Positions 53,546 to 62,228 of a stretch of DNA of 64,000 bases are shown in pieces. The notes beneath the pieces were generated by a model. That model did not search any database. It saw only the letters and a list, made by a program, of their open reading frames with translations, and had not been told where the DNA came from. Made by a program: the position numbers and the translations under genes. Position 1 is the first letter of the stretch, and every line of letters begins with the position of its first letter. The DNA is from Candidatus Saccharibacteria bacterium UBA1103 (lineage in GTDB: Bacteria > Patescibacteriota > Saccharimonadia > Saccharimonadales > Saccharimonadaceae): NCBI GenBank assembly GCA_002313515.1, contig DCBQ01000004.1, forward strand, positions 186,001 through 250,000, read 5' to 3'.

Positions 53546-54827
53546 ATGAATTACCTAATAAAAGAAATAAAGCTAAATAACGGGGCTAGAGGCTTGATAA
53601 TAGATTACCCAGGTGCCCGCACAGTTTATAATGAAATTGCCTTTAATGCGGGGTACTGGCAAATAAATGATTTTGAGCACAAGCAACAAATACCGCATAT
53701 CTATGAGCATATGGCTACAAATGTGCGTGGTTATGGCAGTAAGGCGGCGTTTGATTTGGCTGTAACCAAAAACGGTACCATTAGGAACGCCTCGACAAGT
53801 AATGAATTTGTTCGATTCTTTACGATGTCGGCTAAATTTGACTACGAGCGTGTATTAGGCTTGCAATGCCAGATGCTTGGTGGAACTGATTTGAACGATA
53901 AGACTTTTATTGCGGAAAAGAAGAATATTGCAAACGAATTGTCGGCACGCTTAAATAGTCCGATCTACACATTGATTCATGCAGTAAAAAGCTCATTTGG
54001 AATTCATGATATGACGCCAGATGGTGCACTAGTTGCATTAGATAATATAAATCTTTCGGATATTATAGATTATCGGAACGATTGCATAACATCATCTAAT
54101 ATGAAGTTCATAATAGCGGGGGATTTCAGGGGGTGATTATTCCAAGATTATAGGTAGCTACGAGCATATAGACATTCCAATTGGAGAGCCAAAGCTTTTC
54201 CCCGAATGGACTCTGCATGACAGCGGTGCTTTTACGATTCAACGTAGTGATACCAAACAGTCTACCGCGCGTCTGTCGTTCGCTATGCCGCGTGTATTTA
54301 CTACAAAGGACGGTGCCGCCATGGCCATAATTCATCGTTTATTGGTTGTCGGTATGGGATCGCGAGTGTTTGGTAAGGCAAGGGCGAAGGGCTTAGTTTA
54401 TTCATTGAGCCAAGACACTGAATCGACTGCTGGTTATACTATAATGTCATTCAACTTTGCATATAAAGACGAGAATCTAGACGCATTGTTGAAGTTAATT
54501 GCCAGTGAGCTATGTAATTTGCGTGATGGAGGACTTTCGGATGGGGAGTTAGAGGCAGCGAAGTGTAGTATAGCTGGTGCCGAGCTGATGTCATATGAAA
54601 CGCCGCGCAGCGTAGCAAAGGCGCTGTTTCGCAGATATCTAAGGCTTGGCGAGATTCGCGATTTGGATGGATTTGCTGACGTTGTCCGGTCGATTACTGC
54701 TGATGATGTTGCTGGGCTAGTCGACGAGCTAATTAGAAGTGGGCGCATTGCGCTTGGCTTGTATGGTAACGTTACCGACGATAGAGCCAAGGCGGCGCGT
54801 GATATGGTCCTGGATCGTTTAGTATAG
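53546..54827 (+). pseudogene. M16-family metallopeptidase A, frameshifted at a G5 tract
   Basis: The first part (53546-54136) has the zinc motif IPHIYEHMATNV at residue ~51 and the third ligand region EKKNIANELSARL. The frame breaks at GGGGG (54129-54133). Removing one G continues as GDFRGDYSKIIGSYEHIDIP, which aligns with GDFGGNYSIANTFSNIDLP in the intact paralogue at 55509, and then joins the frame of 54285-54827. The whole would be about 427 residues, one M16 unit. The break could be phase variation, a mutation or a homopolymer sequencing error. The ribosome site is AGGAG. Confidence 0.8.
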
Positions 54828-55059
54828 TCTAAACTGTGGGGTACGTCTGACACTTGTCTAAAGAGACGAAGATGATAGCGACTCAGACAATATTATTGCA
54901 GACCATGCAAACAGGACTGTGATTAGTTACGTAGGGGTAAGTGTGATCTAACTTGAAGTATCCAAATTCGGACGTTGTAGATAGGGCGATCGAGACTGTT
55001 ATACTGACCACGGCCACGGATCCGGACCTTTCCAAGATCCGAGCAAGTTGATACCCTAC
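54828..55059. other. Noncoding stretch before locus B
   Basis: I see no gene, repeat or clear signal in these 230 nt. The leader elements of locus B begin at 55060. Confidence 0.5.
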
Positions 55060-55096
55060 TTGACAAAACATTCGGGGAGGGTAGACCTACTATAGT
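55060..55096 (+). promoter_or_regulatory. Promoter-like region of locus B
   Basis: TTGACA (55060-55065) and TATAGT (55091-55096) with a shared GGAGGGTAGAC word between them, as in locus A. The TTGACA to TATAGT distance is 25 nt, so one of the boxes may have another role. Confidence 0.45.
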
Positions 55097-55111
55097 AAGT
55101 CTAGAAAACAA

Positions 55112-55169
55112 CCTAGCTTGCTAGGGTCGACGCCTATCGGTCGAAACCGTATTGCGTAAGCAATCGTAC
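55112..55169 (+). ncRNA. Structured leader element, copy B
   Basis: The first stem is CCTAG/CTAGG with loop CTTG (55112-55125), against TTTAG/CTAAG in copy A. One base pair has changed from T-A to C-G by a double change and another from T-G to C-G, so the stem is supported by covariation. The next 45 nt (55125-55169) are identical to copy A and include the same two hairpins. Confidence 0.7.
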
Positions 55170-55183
55170 ATTAAGAAGCTATA

Positions 55184-55291
55184 ATGCCTGACATTGAATA
55201 TTACTATCCAGAAGATGGCTACTGGGAAGACGATTCAGATGATGATGAGGATGAGGACTACTACGACCCGATAGTGATAGTTATTGAGTGA
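55184..55291 (+). CDS. Short acidic peptide of locus B with in-frame UGA
   Basis: The ORF encodes 35 residues (MPDIEYYYPEDGYWEDDSDD start), very rich in Asp, Glu and Tyr, and ends with TGA at 55289. The same frame then remains open for 32 more codons to 55390, again acidic (WPKESAEDSNETDDPFDNPD). That continuity suggests either readthrough of UGA or a recent nonsense mutation in a 68-residue protein. No Sec-insertion element is evident. The ribosome site is AAGAAG, weaker than in locus A. Function unknown. Confidence 0.55.
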   Translation: MPDIEYYYPEDGYWEDDSDDDEDEDYYDPIVIVIE

Positions 55292-55402
55292 TCTCTAGTC
55301 TGGCCTAAAGAATCAGCAGAGGACTCAAACGAGACTGATGACCCTTTTGACAACCCAGACTGGCTACAGTCTCAAGCTGAAGGCATCTGATCGACAAGCC
55401 CA

Positions 55403-55427
55403 CATGCAGACATCGTATGTCTGCATG
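55403..55427 (+). promoter_or_regulatory. Perfect 11-bp hairpin downstream of the acidic peptide
   Basis: CATGCAGACAT and ATGTCTGCATG pair perfectly around CGT. It has no U tract and lies between the peptide and a terminator-like hairpin. Confidence 0.7.
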
Positions 55428-55464
55428 CCTATATGTATGCTATGCTAGTCATAGCTGACCAAAT

Positions 55465-55497
55465 CCTACCGGTTGTATTGGCCGGTAGGTATTTTTT
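55465..55497 (+). terminator. Terminator or attenuator just before the M16 B gene
   Basis: CCTACCGG and CCGGTAGG pair around a 9-nt loop, followed by TATTTTTT. It ends 11 nt before the M16 ATG, so M16 expression would need readthrough or antitermination unless there is a promoter inside the loop region. Confidence 0.8.
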
Positions 55498-55508
55498 GAA
55501 AGGACATT

Positions 55509-56783
55509 ATGAATTATAAAATTAAAGAAGTAAAACTGGATAATGGTGTAGAAGGCATTATTATTGATGTGCCAAACTCCCGGACTGCGTGTAGTAGGAT
55601 TGTATTTAATGGCGGATATTGGTCTGTCCGGGATTATGCAGACAAACAGCAGACACCGCATCTCTACGAGCATGTTGCAAACTACGTAAAAAGGCGTTCT
55701 GAATGGGATAGCTTTAATAAGGAGTTTAAAAAGAATGGCGGCTATTATAACGCTTTTACTAATAATACATGTATTCGTTATGTAGCCAAGTGTCCGGTAT
55801 TCGATATAGATCGTATTGTCCGAATGCAGAAGTGCGCGGTCGAGAATCCAGACTATACGGAGACTGATTTGGCTGTCGAAAAGAAGAGCATAACTAATGA
55901 GCTGCTAGCCGACGCCGGTAAAACACCGTATCTCCTGGATTACGCTATGTGGAGCAGTGTCGGATTGCCGCGAATGGCTCCGCACGACGCTATTAATACG
56001 CTCAAGAACATAAACCTTAACGACGTCGATAGCTATCGTGTAGAAACTCATACTACCAGCAACATGCGATTCTTATTAGCGGGAGACTTTGGCGGCAATT
56101 ATAGCATTGCAAATACATTTAGTAATATCGATTTACCTGTAGGTGAACGAATCCTGACTAAGAAGACCTGCTCTATTAATAGGCAACCAAGTGTTGTCAG
56201 TTCAAAGGGGAGTATTGTGTCGGCTAGAATTGGATTTGCGTTGCACCGGCCGTTAACAGCATATGAGTCAATGATTATGTGGCTAATCGGAATTTTGTTG
56301 GCTGGCGACAGGGAAACTCGCGTGTATGGGAAAGCTCGTTCGGCTGGGTTAGTGTATGCCATGGCGATGCGCAATTCTGTACAAAGAGATGCTACCGTTG
56401 ACTATTTTATGCTTAGGTGTAAGCCAGATAATCTGTCTGCTACAACAAAACTAATTGCTGAAGGCATGAAAAGTGTAGTGCAAGGTGAAATTAGCGAGCG
56501 TGAACTGGAAGAGACCAAGAAGAAGCTTATCGGCTTTGAGTATATGCTATATGAGACACCAGAGGCTATTCTTAATGCTATGGAGAATAGGTATATAAGC
56601 TTAGGCGAAATTATTGACATAGAATCGAGGCCTGACATAATTCGTTCAATTGAGCTTAATGACGTAGTGCGACTGGCTAGCGAGTTTGTAAATAGTGGTA
56701 TTCGACCTATGGTGTTGTGTGGTAACGTGTCTGATTATCAGGTGAACCAGGCTTATGGGATGCTGAATGAAATCTTAGGTTAA
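55509..56783 (+). CDS. M16-family metallopeptidase B
   Basis: The 424-residue protein is a single M16 unit. QQTPHLYEHVANYVK near residue 51 holds the HxxEH zinc motif and AVEKKSITNELLAD holds the downstream Glu. A GxARSAGLVYAMAM region (about residue 280) fits the usual R/Y-type second half. There is no signal peptide, so it acts in the cytoplasm or with a partner. M16 enzymes of this size serve as peptidases for small peptides, including RiPP leader processing. It is a paralogue of the broken gene at 53546. AAAGGA precedes the ATG. Confidence 0.85.
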   Translation: MNYKIKEVKLDNGVEGIIIDVPNSRTACSRIVFNGGYWSVRDYADKQQTPHLYEHVANYVKRRSEWDSFNKEFKKNGGYYNAFTNNTCIRYVAKCPVFDIDRIVRMQKCAVENPDYTETDLAVEKKSITNELLADAGKTPYLLDYAMWSSVGLPRMAPHDAINTLKNINLNDVDSYRVETHTTSNMRFLLAGDFGGNYSIANTFSNIDLPVGERILTKKTCSINRQPSVVSSKGSIVSARIGFALHRPLTAYESMIMWLIGILLAGDRETRVYGKARSAGLVYAMAMRNSVQRDATVDYFMLRCKPDNLSATTKLIAEGMKSVVQGEISERELEETKKKLIGFEYMLYETPEAILNAMENRYISLGEIIDIESRPDIIRSIELNDVVRLASEFVNSGIRPMVLCGNVSDYQVNQAYGMLNEILG

Positions 56784-56848
56784 ATGGCGGAACTCTTTAT
56801 TTATATATCTGTCATCGGTATAATAGGATAAATAAGTAAAGGAGGGGG

Positions 56849-58039
56849 ATGTTTCGAAAATCTAAGGTTAACATTGCTGAAGATTTTGCCTATTTGCCAG
56901 AGGACGCAATTTATTTCGACTCCGCGTGTCAAAGTTTGCGTCCCCAGCAAGTAATTGACGCAATGCAAGAGTACTATACCAAGTTTAATTCTTGCGGTGA
57001 GCGCGTGAAGTACGAATGGGGTCTAGAGGTGGATCGTCGGGTTGAGGAAGTACGCGACAAGATTTTGAAGCTATTGAAGTTGTCAAAGAAAGACTATTTC
57101 GTTAGCTTTACGCTGAACACGACATACGGATTAAACCTGGTTCAGTCGCAGCTAAAGCCAGATGGCATTGCCAAGGTGATGACTAGCGATATTGAGCATA
57201 ACTCATCGTTTCTATCTACAATGGCAACGGCCAAGCGTTTAGGTATTCCACGTGAGGTGATTGTGCGCAATGATGACGGGTCAGTTGATGTCGACAAGTA
57301 TGATTTTACTAACGCGCTAGTTGTAATGAATGCTGTGTCAAATATCGATGGCCGTCAGCTAAAGAACATTAAAGAAGTGATAGACAAGGTTCATCGGCAG
57401 GGTGGTATCTATATCATAGACGCTGCACAAGCTATGTCATATTATCACGACCTTATTGCGGGCTTGCCGGCTGACGCAATATGTTTCAGTTCGCACAAGA
57501 TGTATGGCCCGAGTATGGGTGTAATGGTGCTACGTCGTGATCTACTGAACCGCATGGATATTGAGTTCATCGGCGGTGGCATGGTGGATGACGTAACAAA
57601 AGGAGAGTTTGTACTATCTGCACACAATCCAGAGCATATCCATACGGCACTTGAAGCTGGGTTGCAGCCTTATGCTGAGGCTATTGGTCTGGGTGCAGCA
57701 ATTGATTGGATGCAGGCAGCTGCAAAAACTGAGCATGAGCACGTACGCCAGTATAGTCAGCAGATTATTGGCGCATTACGAGATGCGGACGGAATGCATG
57801 TTCTTAACGCTGAGCCTACTCCAACGATTGCGTTCTATAGTGACAAAATTAATGGCCACCTGTTGGCTGAGGCGTTGTCAGATGCTGGCGTTATGGTACG
57901 TAGTGGATACTTCTGCGTGCATTATTATCTGAATCACATCAAGCACTATCCACCGATGATTCGATTGTCGCTAGCCATGAATAATCGTCAGTCGGATGTT
58001 GACAGATTCATGAAGATTATAGGAGAAATTGCAAAATAA
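56849..58039 (+). CDS. Cysteine desulfurase-like class V aminotransferase
   Basis: This PLP enzyme resembles SufS/CsdA. FSSHKMYGPSMGVMVLRR near residue 216 carries the PLP lysine, and RSGYFCVHYYL near 355 the Cys in the position of the desulfurase active site (RTGHHCA in SufS). DSACQSLRPQQV is found at the N-terminus, where DxAAxs is usual. It would mobilise sulfur from cysteine, or act on another substrate. No SufE or Fe-S scaffold is nearby. A TATAAT with TTTATT at 17 nt lies upstream, and AGGAGGGGG precedes the ATG. The next gene follows without a gap. Confidence 0.82.
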   Translation: MFRKSKVNIAEDFAYLPEDAIYFDSACQSLRPQQVIDAMQEYYTKFNSCGERVKYEWGLEVDRRVEEVRDKILKLLKLSKKDYFVSFTLNTTYGLNLVQSQLKPDGIAKVMTSDIEHNSSFLSTMATAKRLGIPREVIVRNDDGSVDVDKYDFTNALVVMNAVSNIDGRQLKNIKEVIDKVHRQGGIYIIDAAQAMSYYHDLIAGLPADAICFSSHKMYGPSMGVMVLRRDLLNRMDIEFIGGGMVDDVTKGEFVLSAHNPEHIHTALEAGLQPYAEAIGLGAAIDWMQAAAKTEHEHVRQYSQQIIGALRDADGMHVLNAEPTPTIAFYSDKINGHLLAEALSDAGVMVRSGYFCVHYYLNHIKHYPPMIRLSLAMNNRQSDVDRFMKIIGEIAK

Positions 58040-59125
58040 ATGGTTTGTATTGCAGCATTCATAATCCTGGGCATCATTGTCCTGGCTCTGCCGGTTATTC
58101 GTTTGTTTAGCAAGAAGACAGCGGATAATATCTGGAATCTATTTAAAAAAGCGACGCACTGCTTTACACGGCGCGTAACATTACGAACTTGTGACACGTC
58201 GTTTAAAGAAGATGTGAAGAATAGTATTCTGCGAAAAGTAGTGTTAAAACATCCTAAGTGGATAAAGCCTGTTTCGGCGACAATCGAGGTGGTATCATTA
58301 CTAATCATCGTGCTGACGGTTTGGTCGTTGCTGGTTGGTGTTAAATCGCTGATATCGCTATACGTTTATGGTACATGTAACGTTAATAACCCGTCGGCGT
58401 GTAGTTTGGACTCGACTGAAGCCTGCTCAATCGATGAAGTTTCACCTAAGTTTACCGAGCACCCAATCCAGTGGCTAGGCGACTGGTTCGGCGACTATGG
58501 TAATGCGATTGCGGCTATCCCAACACGCATGAAACATTGGGATGCGAAGGATTACCTACCCGATAACGTGGTCTATTACAACAAGGAAGATAAGAATAAG
58601 CCGTATGCGATTGATATATTTGATCCTGGCTGTATCGTCTGTAAACGCTCGTTTGCTGCGCAGAAGAGCAAGGGATTCTTTGACGAATACAATGTGGCGC
58701 TGATGCCATATCCAATCGAGGGCGAGAATGGCTACAAGTTCACTAATTCGGGCATCGTAGCACGCTATATGATGGGTACAATTAAGTATCCGCTAAAGAG
58801 CAGTAAGCACGCGGCAGCATGGAGAATTGTTGAACGTATGTATACCGGCAAAGATAAGGACGGTGTCGATAACCAGACAGCATTCAATGTCGGCTATAGT
58901 AGCGATAAGGCGAAAGATACGCTAAAGAGCTGGCTGAAGGATTTCGGCTACAGCGACGATGAAGTCAAGAATATTACTGAGTACGCCGAGTCAGACGCCT
59001 CTCAAAAGGAGCTGGATAAGATTGCTGATGTTGTCAAAAACGACATTAAGACCAAGAAGATTCCGACCACGATTTTTGATGGCAAGCGCCACGACGGTGA
59101 GCTGAAGGAAGCTGACATTAAATAG
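58040..59125 (+). CDS. Membrane-anchored thioredoxin-fold protein with CxxC
   Basis: Two membrane segments (IAAFIILGIIVLALPVIRLF and VVSLLIIVLTVWSLLVGV) flank a basic stretch, then an extracytoplasmic domain follows. FDPGCIVCKRSFAAQKSKGF near residue 197 has a CxxC in the usual thioredoxin/DsbA position. The C-terminal KKIPTTIFDGKRHDG matches a DsbA-like end with the cis-Pro region (IPTTIF). It probably oxidises or isomerises disulfides in secreted proteins. Four other Cys occur in the stretch CNVNNPSACSLDSTEACS. It is coupled to the desulfurase gene. Confidence 0.75.
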   Translation: MVCIAAFIILGIIVLALPVIRLFSKKTADNIWNLFKKATHCFTRRVTLRTCDTSFKEDVKNSILRKVVLKHPKWIKPVSATIEVVSLLIIVLTVWSLLVGVKSLISLYVYGTCNVNNPSACSLDSTEACSIDEVSPKFTEHPIQWLGDWFGDYGNAIAAIPTRMKHWDAKDYLPDNVVYYNKEDKNKPYAIDIFDPGCIVCKRSFAAQKSKGFFDEYNVALMPYPIEGENGYKFTNSGIVARYMMGTIKYPLKSSKHAAAWRIVERMYTGKDKDGVDNQTAFNVGYSSDKAKDTLKSWLKDFGYSDDEVKNITEYAESDASQKELDKIADVVKNDIKTKKIPTTIFDGKRHDGELKEADIK

Positions 59126-59136
59126 CATCTCGGATC

Positions 59137-59165
59137 TTTACACTAACGAATATGTTAGATATAAT
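59137..59165 (+). promoter_or_regulatory. Promoter of tuf
   Basis: TTTACA (59137-59142) and TATAAT (59160-59165) are separated by 17 nt. Confidence 0.85.
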
Positions 59166-59185
59166 ATGAATTAAGCGCGGCCGAG

Positions 59186-59202
59186 GCGATGTGAACCATC
59201 GC
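59186..59202 (+). promoter_or_regulatory. Hairpin in the tuf leader
   Basis: GCGATG and CATCGC pair around TGAAC, flanked by GCGC on both sides. This GC-rich leader contrasts with the leaderless genes elsewhere and may protect or regulate the mRNA. Confidence 0.5.
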
Positions 59203-59247
59203 ATCGCCAGAGCGCGATACTAAATTAATAATGTTATAAGGAGAAAC

Positions 59248-60429
59248 ATGGCAGAATTTCAACGAACCAAACCACATGTCAATGTTGGTACCATGGGTCA
59301 CGTTGACCACGGTAAGACCACTTTGACTGCTGCTATCACCAAGACATTGGCGACTCGCGAACCGTCAGACATCAACAAGTTTGTTGCCTACGATCAGATC
59401 GACAATGCCCCAGAAGAGAAGTCACGTGGTATTACTATCTCTACTTCACACCAGGAGTATGAGACTAAGAAGCGTCACTACGCGCACGTAGATATGCCAG
59501 GTCACGCCGACTATGTTAAGAACATGATTACCGGTGCTGCCCAGGTCGATGGTGCTATTCTAGTTGTTTCGGCTGCTGATGGTGTTATGCCTCAGACTAA
59601 GGAACACGTACTACTAGCTCACCAGGTTGGCGTGCCAAAAATTCTAGTCTTCCTAAACAAGATGGACCAGGCCGATCCCGACCTAGTTGAGATTGTCGAA
59701 GAGGATGTTCGTGACCTACTAAAGAAGAACGGCTTTGACGAGAACTGTCCAATCATTAAGGGCTCAGCTCTAAAGGCTCTGGAAGGTGACGAGAAGGAAA
59801 TGGATCACATCATGGAGCTTCTGGATGCTATGGATGAGTACTTCCCAGAGCCAAAGCGTGATCTAGACAAGCCATTCCTAATGCCAATTGAGGATGTCTT
59901 CTCAATTAAGGGTCGTGGTACTGTTGCTACTGGTCGTATTGAGCGCGGTGTTGTTCACATGAACGATGAAGTCGAGATTGTTGGTCTACGCCCGACTCAG
60001 AAGTCAGTTGTAACTGGTATTGAGGCCTTCAAGAAGACTTTGGCTGAGGGTGAAGCTGGTGATAACGCTGGTATTCTACTACGTGGTATCAACCGTGATG
60101 ATATCGAGCGTGGTCAGGTTGTGGCTGCTCCTGGTACTGTTACTCCTCACACCGAGTTCAAGGCACAGGTTTACATTCTAACCAAGGAAGAGGGTGGCCG
60201 TCATACTCCATTTACTCAGGGTTACAAGCCTCAGTTCTACTTCCGCACTACCGATGTGACTGGTGAGGTTGAACTACCGAAGGAAAAGGAAATGGTTATG
60301 CCAGGTGACAACGTACAGTTTGAGGTTAAGTTGCAGGCTCCAGTTGCTATGGAGAAGGGTCTAACCTTTGCTATCCGCGAGGGTGGTCGTACCGTTGGTG
60401 CCGGTCAGGTAACCGAGATTGTCAAATAG
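59248..60429 (+). CDS. tuf: Translation elongation factor Tu
   Basis: EF-Tu brings aminoacyl-tRNA to the ribosome. It has GTP-binding motifs [40 protein letters not shown] and FLNKMDQ (NKMD), and the domain II/III sequences [18 protein letters not shown] and [15 protein letters not shown]. At 393 residues it is full length. It is separate from rpsL-rpsG-fusA, about 10 kb away, and has its own promoter and terminator. Confidence 0.98.
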   Translation: MAEFQRTKPHVNVGTMGHVDHGKTTLTAAITKTLATREPSDINKFVAYDQIDNAPEEKSRGITISTSHQEYETKKRHYAHVDMPGHADYVKNMITGAAQVDGAILVVSAADGVMPQTKEHVLLAHQVGVPKILVFLNKMDQADPDLVEIVEEDVRDLLKKNGFDENCPIIKGSALKALEGDEKEMDHIMELLDAMDEYFPEPKRDLDKPFLMPIEDVFSIKGRGTVATGRIERGVVHMNDEVEIVGLRPTQKSVVTGIEAFKKTLAEGEAGDNAGILLRGINRDDIERGQVVAAPGTVTPHTEFKAQVYILTKEEGGRHTPFTQGYKPQFYFRTTDVTGEVELPKEKEMVMPGDNVQFEVKLQAPVAMEKGLTFAIREGGRTVGAGQVTEIVK

Positions 60430-60459
60430 TTTAACTTAGCTACTGACAACAAATCTACT

Positions 60460-60487
60460 AAAATAGCTCCCATGCGGAGCTATTTTT
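60460..60487 (+). terminator. Rho-independent terminator after tuf
   Basis: AAAATAGCTCC and GGAGCTATTTT pair around CATGC, with the T run continuing. The stem resembles the terminator at 18036. Confidence 0.9.
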
Positions 60488-60531
60488 AGATATAGCTGAA
60501 TTTTGCATAAAAATGTAGTAGTGTGTGATTA

Positions 60532-61491
60532 ATGGTTAACATTGTAATTCTTTGCTGGAACGCCTTAGAATGGACTAAGCATACTGTGATATCGCTGATG
60601 AAATCGCTTGAACTCTGCAGCTATAAATATCAGATTACTATCGTAGACAACGCGTCTACTGATGATACTAGAGTATATTTAAGCACGTTGTCGGCTATTT
60701 ATAATAATGTTGTTGTTATTGAGAATCATCATAATTATGGTATTTCGTTTGGATATAATCAGGGATTTATGGAGTCCGTAGCTATAGGTGCCGTGTATAC
60801 AGTATTCTGTAACAATGATCTGCATTTCTTTAATGATGGGTGGCTTGACAAGCTGGTTGATACTATGAAAAGTGACAAGAGTCTAGCTGTTGTTGCTCCA
60901 CTAAGAACATCTGAATATGACTATTACTCAAGCGGATTGACGACAAAGCAGAAGCTTTCAAGTATAAAAGAATGCTCTTCTCCGGAGGAGGAGCTGAGTG
61001 AGTTTATGGGTTGTAAACCAGAATTGACGTTTTTGCGAGATATCACCAATGCTAATATCGCGGCATACGGGACTAAACTTAGATATATAAAATTTCCAAA
61101 CGCGATTAGCACTTGCATATGTATGATTAGGACAAAAATATTTAAGGATGAGTTTGGATATTTTGACAACCCCTACTTTCTGGACTATGGTGGCGACGAT
61201 ATTGATATGACTTGGCGAATATTATCGGTAGGGTATAATTGTGCAATTATAAATACAACATATATCCATCATTTTAGGAATAAGTCATTAGTAGAGAATG
61301 TATTAAACAGAGATATGTTGTTGCTAAAGTCGAATAGAAAATTGATAAAGTTATGGGGTAGTGCTATATCAAAATTTATCAATGAGAGTGGTTTGAGTGA
61401 TTACGATTTAATGAATAATAAGGACTATTGGATTATAAGGGACATAATGCGAATTAATGGTAAGGAAGCTGTGCTATGCAAACAGAAATAA
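60532..61491 (+). CDS. Family 2 glycosyltransferase
   Basis: The GT-A fold start is visible: MVNIVILCWNALEWTKHTV, then ITIVDNASTDDTRVYLS and NYGISFGYNQGF with FCNNDLHFFNDGWLDKL (the DxD-type region as NND). A second acidic motif YFLDYGGDDIDMTWRI is typical of rhamnosyl and galactosyl transferases that modify cell-surface polymers. The later gene order (histidine phosphatase and GT4) suggests a role in surface polysaccharide or glycoprotein synthesis. AT content is higher than in the core genes, hinting at transfer. The ATG lacks a clear ribosome site. The 3' end overlaps the next gene by 16 nt. Confidence 0.85.
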   Translation: MVNIVILCWNALEWTKHTVISLMKSLELCSYKYQITIVDNASTDDTRVYLSTLSAIYNNVVVIENHHNYGISFGYNQGFMESVAIGAVYTVFCNNDLHFFNDGWLDKLVDTMKSDKSLAVVAPLRTSEYDYYSSGLTTKQKLSSIKECSSPEEELSEFMGCKPELTFLRDITNANIAAYGTKLRYIKFPNAISTCICMIRTKIFKDEFGYFDNPYFLDYGGDDIDMTWRILSVGYNCAIINTTYIHHFRNKSLVENVLNRDMLLLKSNRKLIKLWGSAISKFINESGLSDYDLMNNKDYWIIRDIMRINGKEAVLCKQK

Positions 61492-62228
61492 CAACTATAC
61501 GTCATGGGTATGACGATCATTCATATATCGATGGTCACAATGATACACCGTTGACAGCTAAGGGTTTAGAAATGGCTAGGGTGGCTGCTAGAGACCTGTC
61601 GACAGACGAAAGATATCTAGATGGCAAAAGACTTATCATAAGAACATCATTAAAACAGCGAGCTATAGAAACAGCGGGAGTGATATGCGACGCAATGTCC
61701 AGACAACACGTGGAGTGCGACATAGTGAAAGATCCTGGCTTAACAGAGCTGTATCAGGGGAAGTTTAACTTTGGTGATATGTCACATGACGATAGGGTTG
61801 ATTTCTTGCAGTCTTGCTGGGATGATTTTGAGGTGCAGCGAAAAAATTATAATATAGATCACAGGTTCGGAGAGTATAAAATCAAAAATGAAGGCGCTCC
61901 CATTGTTGAAATGGGTGAGTCGCATAGAGTATGGTCTATAGATATTGCTTCCGCTACGATACGAACGCTTGAGGACAAAAAGAGGGAGTGCAACAGTATA
62001 GATGTTACGCATAGAGGAGCATCCTTTATGATTGCTCAGCTTGCAAGGTTGTCTAATAATAGTATTCAACCGGTCGATGTTGAGCAATACGAAACTAAGT
62101 TTATGAAGTATTGTGAACGACATACATACGAAATAAATGACATAGATATAGCAATAGAATCCATTCAGCGATTTATAAATATGCGTAGAATGCGGGTTGA
62201 TATAGATAAGTATGAGAATAATTATTAA
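61476..62228 (+). CDS. Histidine phosphatase (phosphoglycerate mutase-like)
   Basis: TIRHGYDDHSY at the N-terminus contains the catalytic RHG, and a second His lies in the C-terminal VTHRGASF. The arrangement fits branch-1 histidine phosphatases that act on small phosphate esters such as sugar phosphates. A Cys-rich insert is absent. It overlaps its neighbours by 16-17 nt, so it is part of the same operon as the two glycosyltransferases. Substrate unknown. Confidence 0.8.
   Translation: MQTEITTIRHGYDDHSYIDGHNDTPLTAKGLEMARVAARDLSTDERYLDGKRLIIRTSLKQRAIETAGVICDAMSRQHVECDIVKDPGLTELYQGKFNFGDMSHDDRVDFLQSCWDDFEVQRKNYNIDHRFGEYKIKNEGAPIVEMGESHRVWSIDIASATIRTLEDKKRECNSIDVTHRGASFMIAQLARLSNNSIQPVDVEQYETKFMKYCERHTYEINDIDIAIESIQRFINMRRMRVDIDKYENNY

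Noticed and set aside
54883..55111. Minus-strand short ORFs between the two loci
   Set aside because: They have low-complexity, unlikely composition, no start signal, and run into leader B.
55289..55291. UGA read as glycine genome-wide
   Set aside because: UGA ends several well-supported genes (xth, the glycosyltransferase at 62212), and conserved proteins show no internal UGA. The case at 55289 is local.
42704..59125. Integrated prophage or conjugative element
   Set aside because: No integrase, capsid, relaxase, transposase or att repeat was found; the only phage-like gene (BRO-N) lies in the same part at 45512.
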